Source: Chlamydiota bacterium (GTDB lineage: Bacteria; Chlamydiota; Chlamydiia; Chlamydiales; VGMA01). Taken from it: a stretch of 5,777 bases of DNA. The notes beneath the pieces are model-generated. The model had not been told where the DNA came from, made no database searches, and saw only the letters and a program-made list of their open reading frames with translations. The DNA is taken from positions 1 through 5,777 of the forward strand of contig VGMA01000092.1 of NCBI GenBank assembly GCA_016866575.1, in the 5' to 3' direction. A program made the translations under genes and the position numbers. Below, in pieces: positions 5,434 through 5,777 of the stretch (the stretch's first letter is position 1; the number at the start of each line of letters is the position of its first letter).

Positions 5434-5777
5434 TTAATACTCTACAATTTTCCAGCGGCATTCTTGAAAGAGTAAATCCACGTATTCTATTTTCACCTTG
5501 ATTGCCATGCCTACATAGAGCTTCTTTTTGCTATTTTCTCCAACAAAACATGCAGCTCTATCAGAGTAGTGGAAATACTCTTTTTCTAAACTTGCTATGT
5601 GGATGAATCCTTCAAAGGAGAGAAAGTTTAGATCAAAAATTAACCCGTTAGCGCGCACTTTTGTAATTGTCGCATCGAATTCTTCATAGGACTTAGATTC
5701 TTGAAGCTTTTTTAAATAGCGTAGCTTTTTGAGATTGAGCACGCTATTTTCAGCTTTGAAACTTCGTCTTTCTGTTT
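5434..5777 (-). CDS. rnr: ribonuclease R, C-terminal part (5' end outside the window)
   Basis: The frame is open from the right edge to TAA 5434-5436, giving 113 visible residues of a larger protein. RNase R is a 3'-5' exoribonuclease that degrades structured RNA and takes part in rRNA processing and ribosome quality control. The first visible residues (TERRSFKAENSVLNLKK) match the end of the RNB catalytic domain, where family members read roughly 'SERRA...AER...LKK'. An S1 domain follows: FDATITKVRANGLIFDL (33-49), EGFIHIASL (55-63), YFHYSD (67-72), a FVGENSKKKLYVGMAIKV block (77-94) and a last strand ending KIVEY. The HY...VG...G pattern is that of the RNase R S1 domain. The protein ends right after the S1 fold, without the Lys-rich tail of E. 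coli RNase R. The GTG at 5742 is an internal valine codon, not a start. Confidence 0.88.
   Translation of the reverse strand, partial: TERRSFKAENSVLNLKKLRYLKKLQESKSYEEFDATITKVRANGLIFDLNFLSFEGFIHIASLEKEYFHYSDRAACFVGENSKKKLYVGMAIKVKIEYVDLLFQECRWKIVEY

Noticed and set aside
1..5777. CRISPR array, tRNA, rRNA, insertion sequence or phage genes
   Set aside because: No regularly spaced repeats, tRNA-like stems, terminal inverted repeats, transposase or phage motifs were found on either strand.

Overview
All supportable genes in this 5.8 kb window lie on the minus strand, so the biological reading order runs from high to low coordinates. The content points to a member of the Chlamydiae, probably an environmental (Parachlamydiales-like) lineage. 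Three things suggest this: a 49-residue protein of the 'Chlamydia/Verrucomicrobium small basic protein' type, a DUF3604-like protein of the kind chlamydiae carry, and an order of two tiny basic genes, then ybeY, then a TlyC/CNNM gene, then the DUF3604-like gene. That order resembles, from memory, the CT421.1-CT421.2-CT422-CT423-(CT424)-CT425 stretch of Chlamydia trachomatis. The taxon is an inference from gene content, not from a database match.

Layout in transcription order: (1) the 3' end of a ribonuclease R gene (5434-5777); (2) a 136-nt gap with a 9-bp hairpin (5356-5382); (3) a tightly packed group of two tandem DUF502 membrane-protein genes (4647-5297 and 3994-4650, ATGA overlap) and a holC-like gene for the DNA polymerase III chi subunit (3600-4004, starting with GTG inside the end of the second DUF502 gene); (4) a 42-nt gap with a plausible promoter; (5) a second packed group: a 56-residue very basic protein (3387-3557), the 49-residue small basic protein (3233-3382), ybeY (2776-3276, overlapping the previous gene by 44 nt) and a CNNM/CorC-type transporter gene (1484-2770); (6) a 106-nt gap with a weak hairpin and a -10-like box; (7) the DUF3604-like gene (1-1377), cut off by the window edge at its 3' end.

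The second group is the most coherent in function. YbeY is a ribosome-associated rRNA maturation and quality-control endonuclease, RNase R is its known partner in E. coli, and the two small basic proteins have the composition of ribosome- or nucleic-acid-binding factors. The YbeY/CorC pairing mirrors ybeY-ybeX in gamma-proteobacteria. The three smallest or least obvious genes (56 aa, 49 aa, and the open-ended 459-codon gene at the left edge) are easy to miss. No tRNA, rRNA, CRISPR array, insertion sequence or phage gene was seen. Nothing here looks like a new defence or mobile system; the interest lies in the small basic proteins, their overlap with ybeY, and the altered motif residues in the DUF3604-like protein and YbeY.
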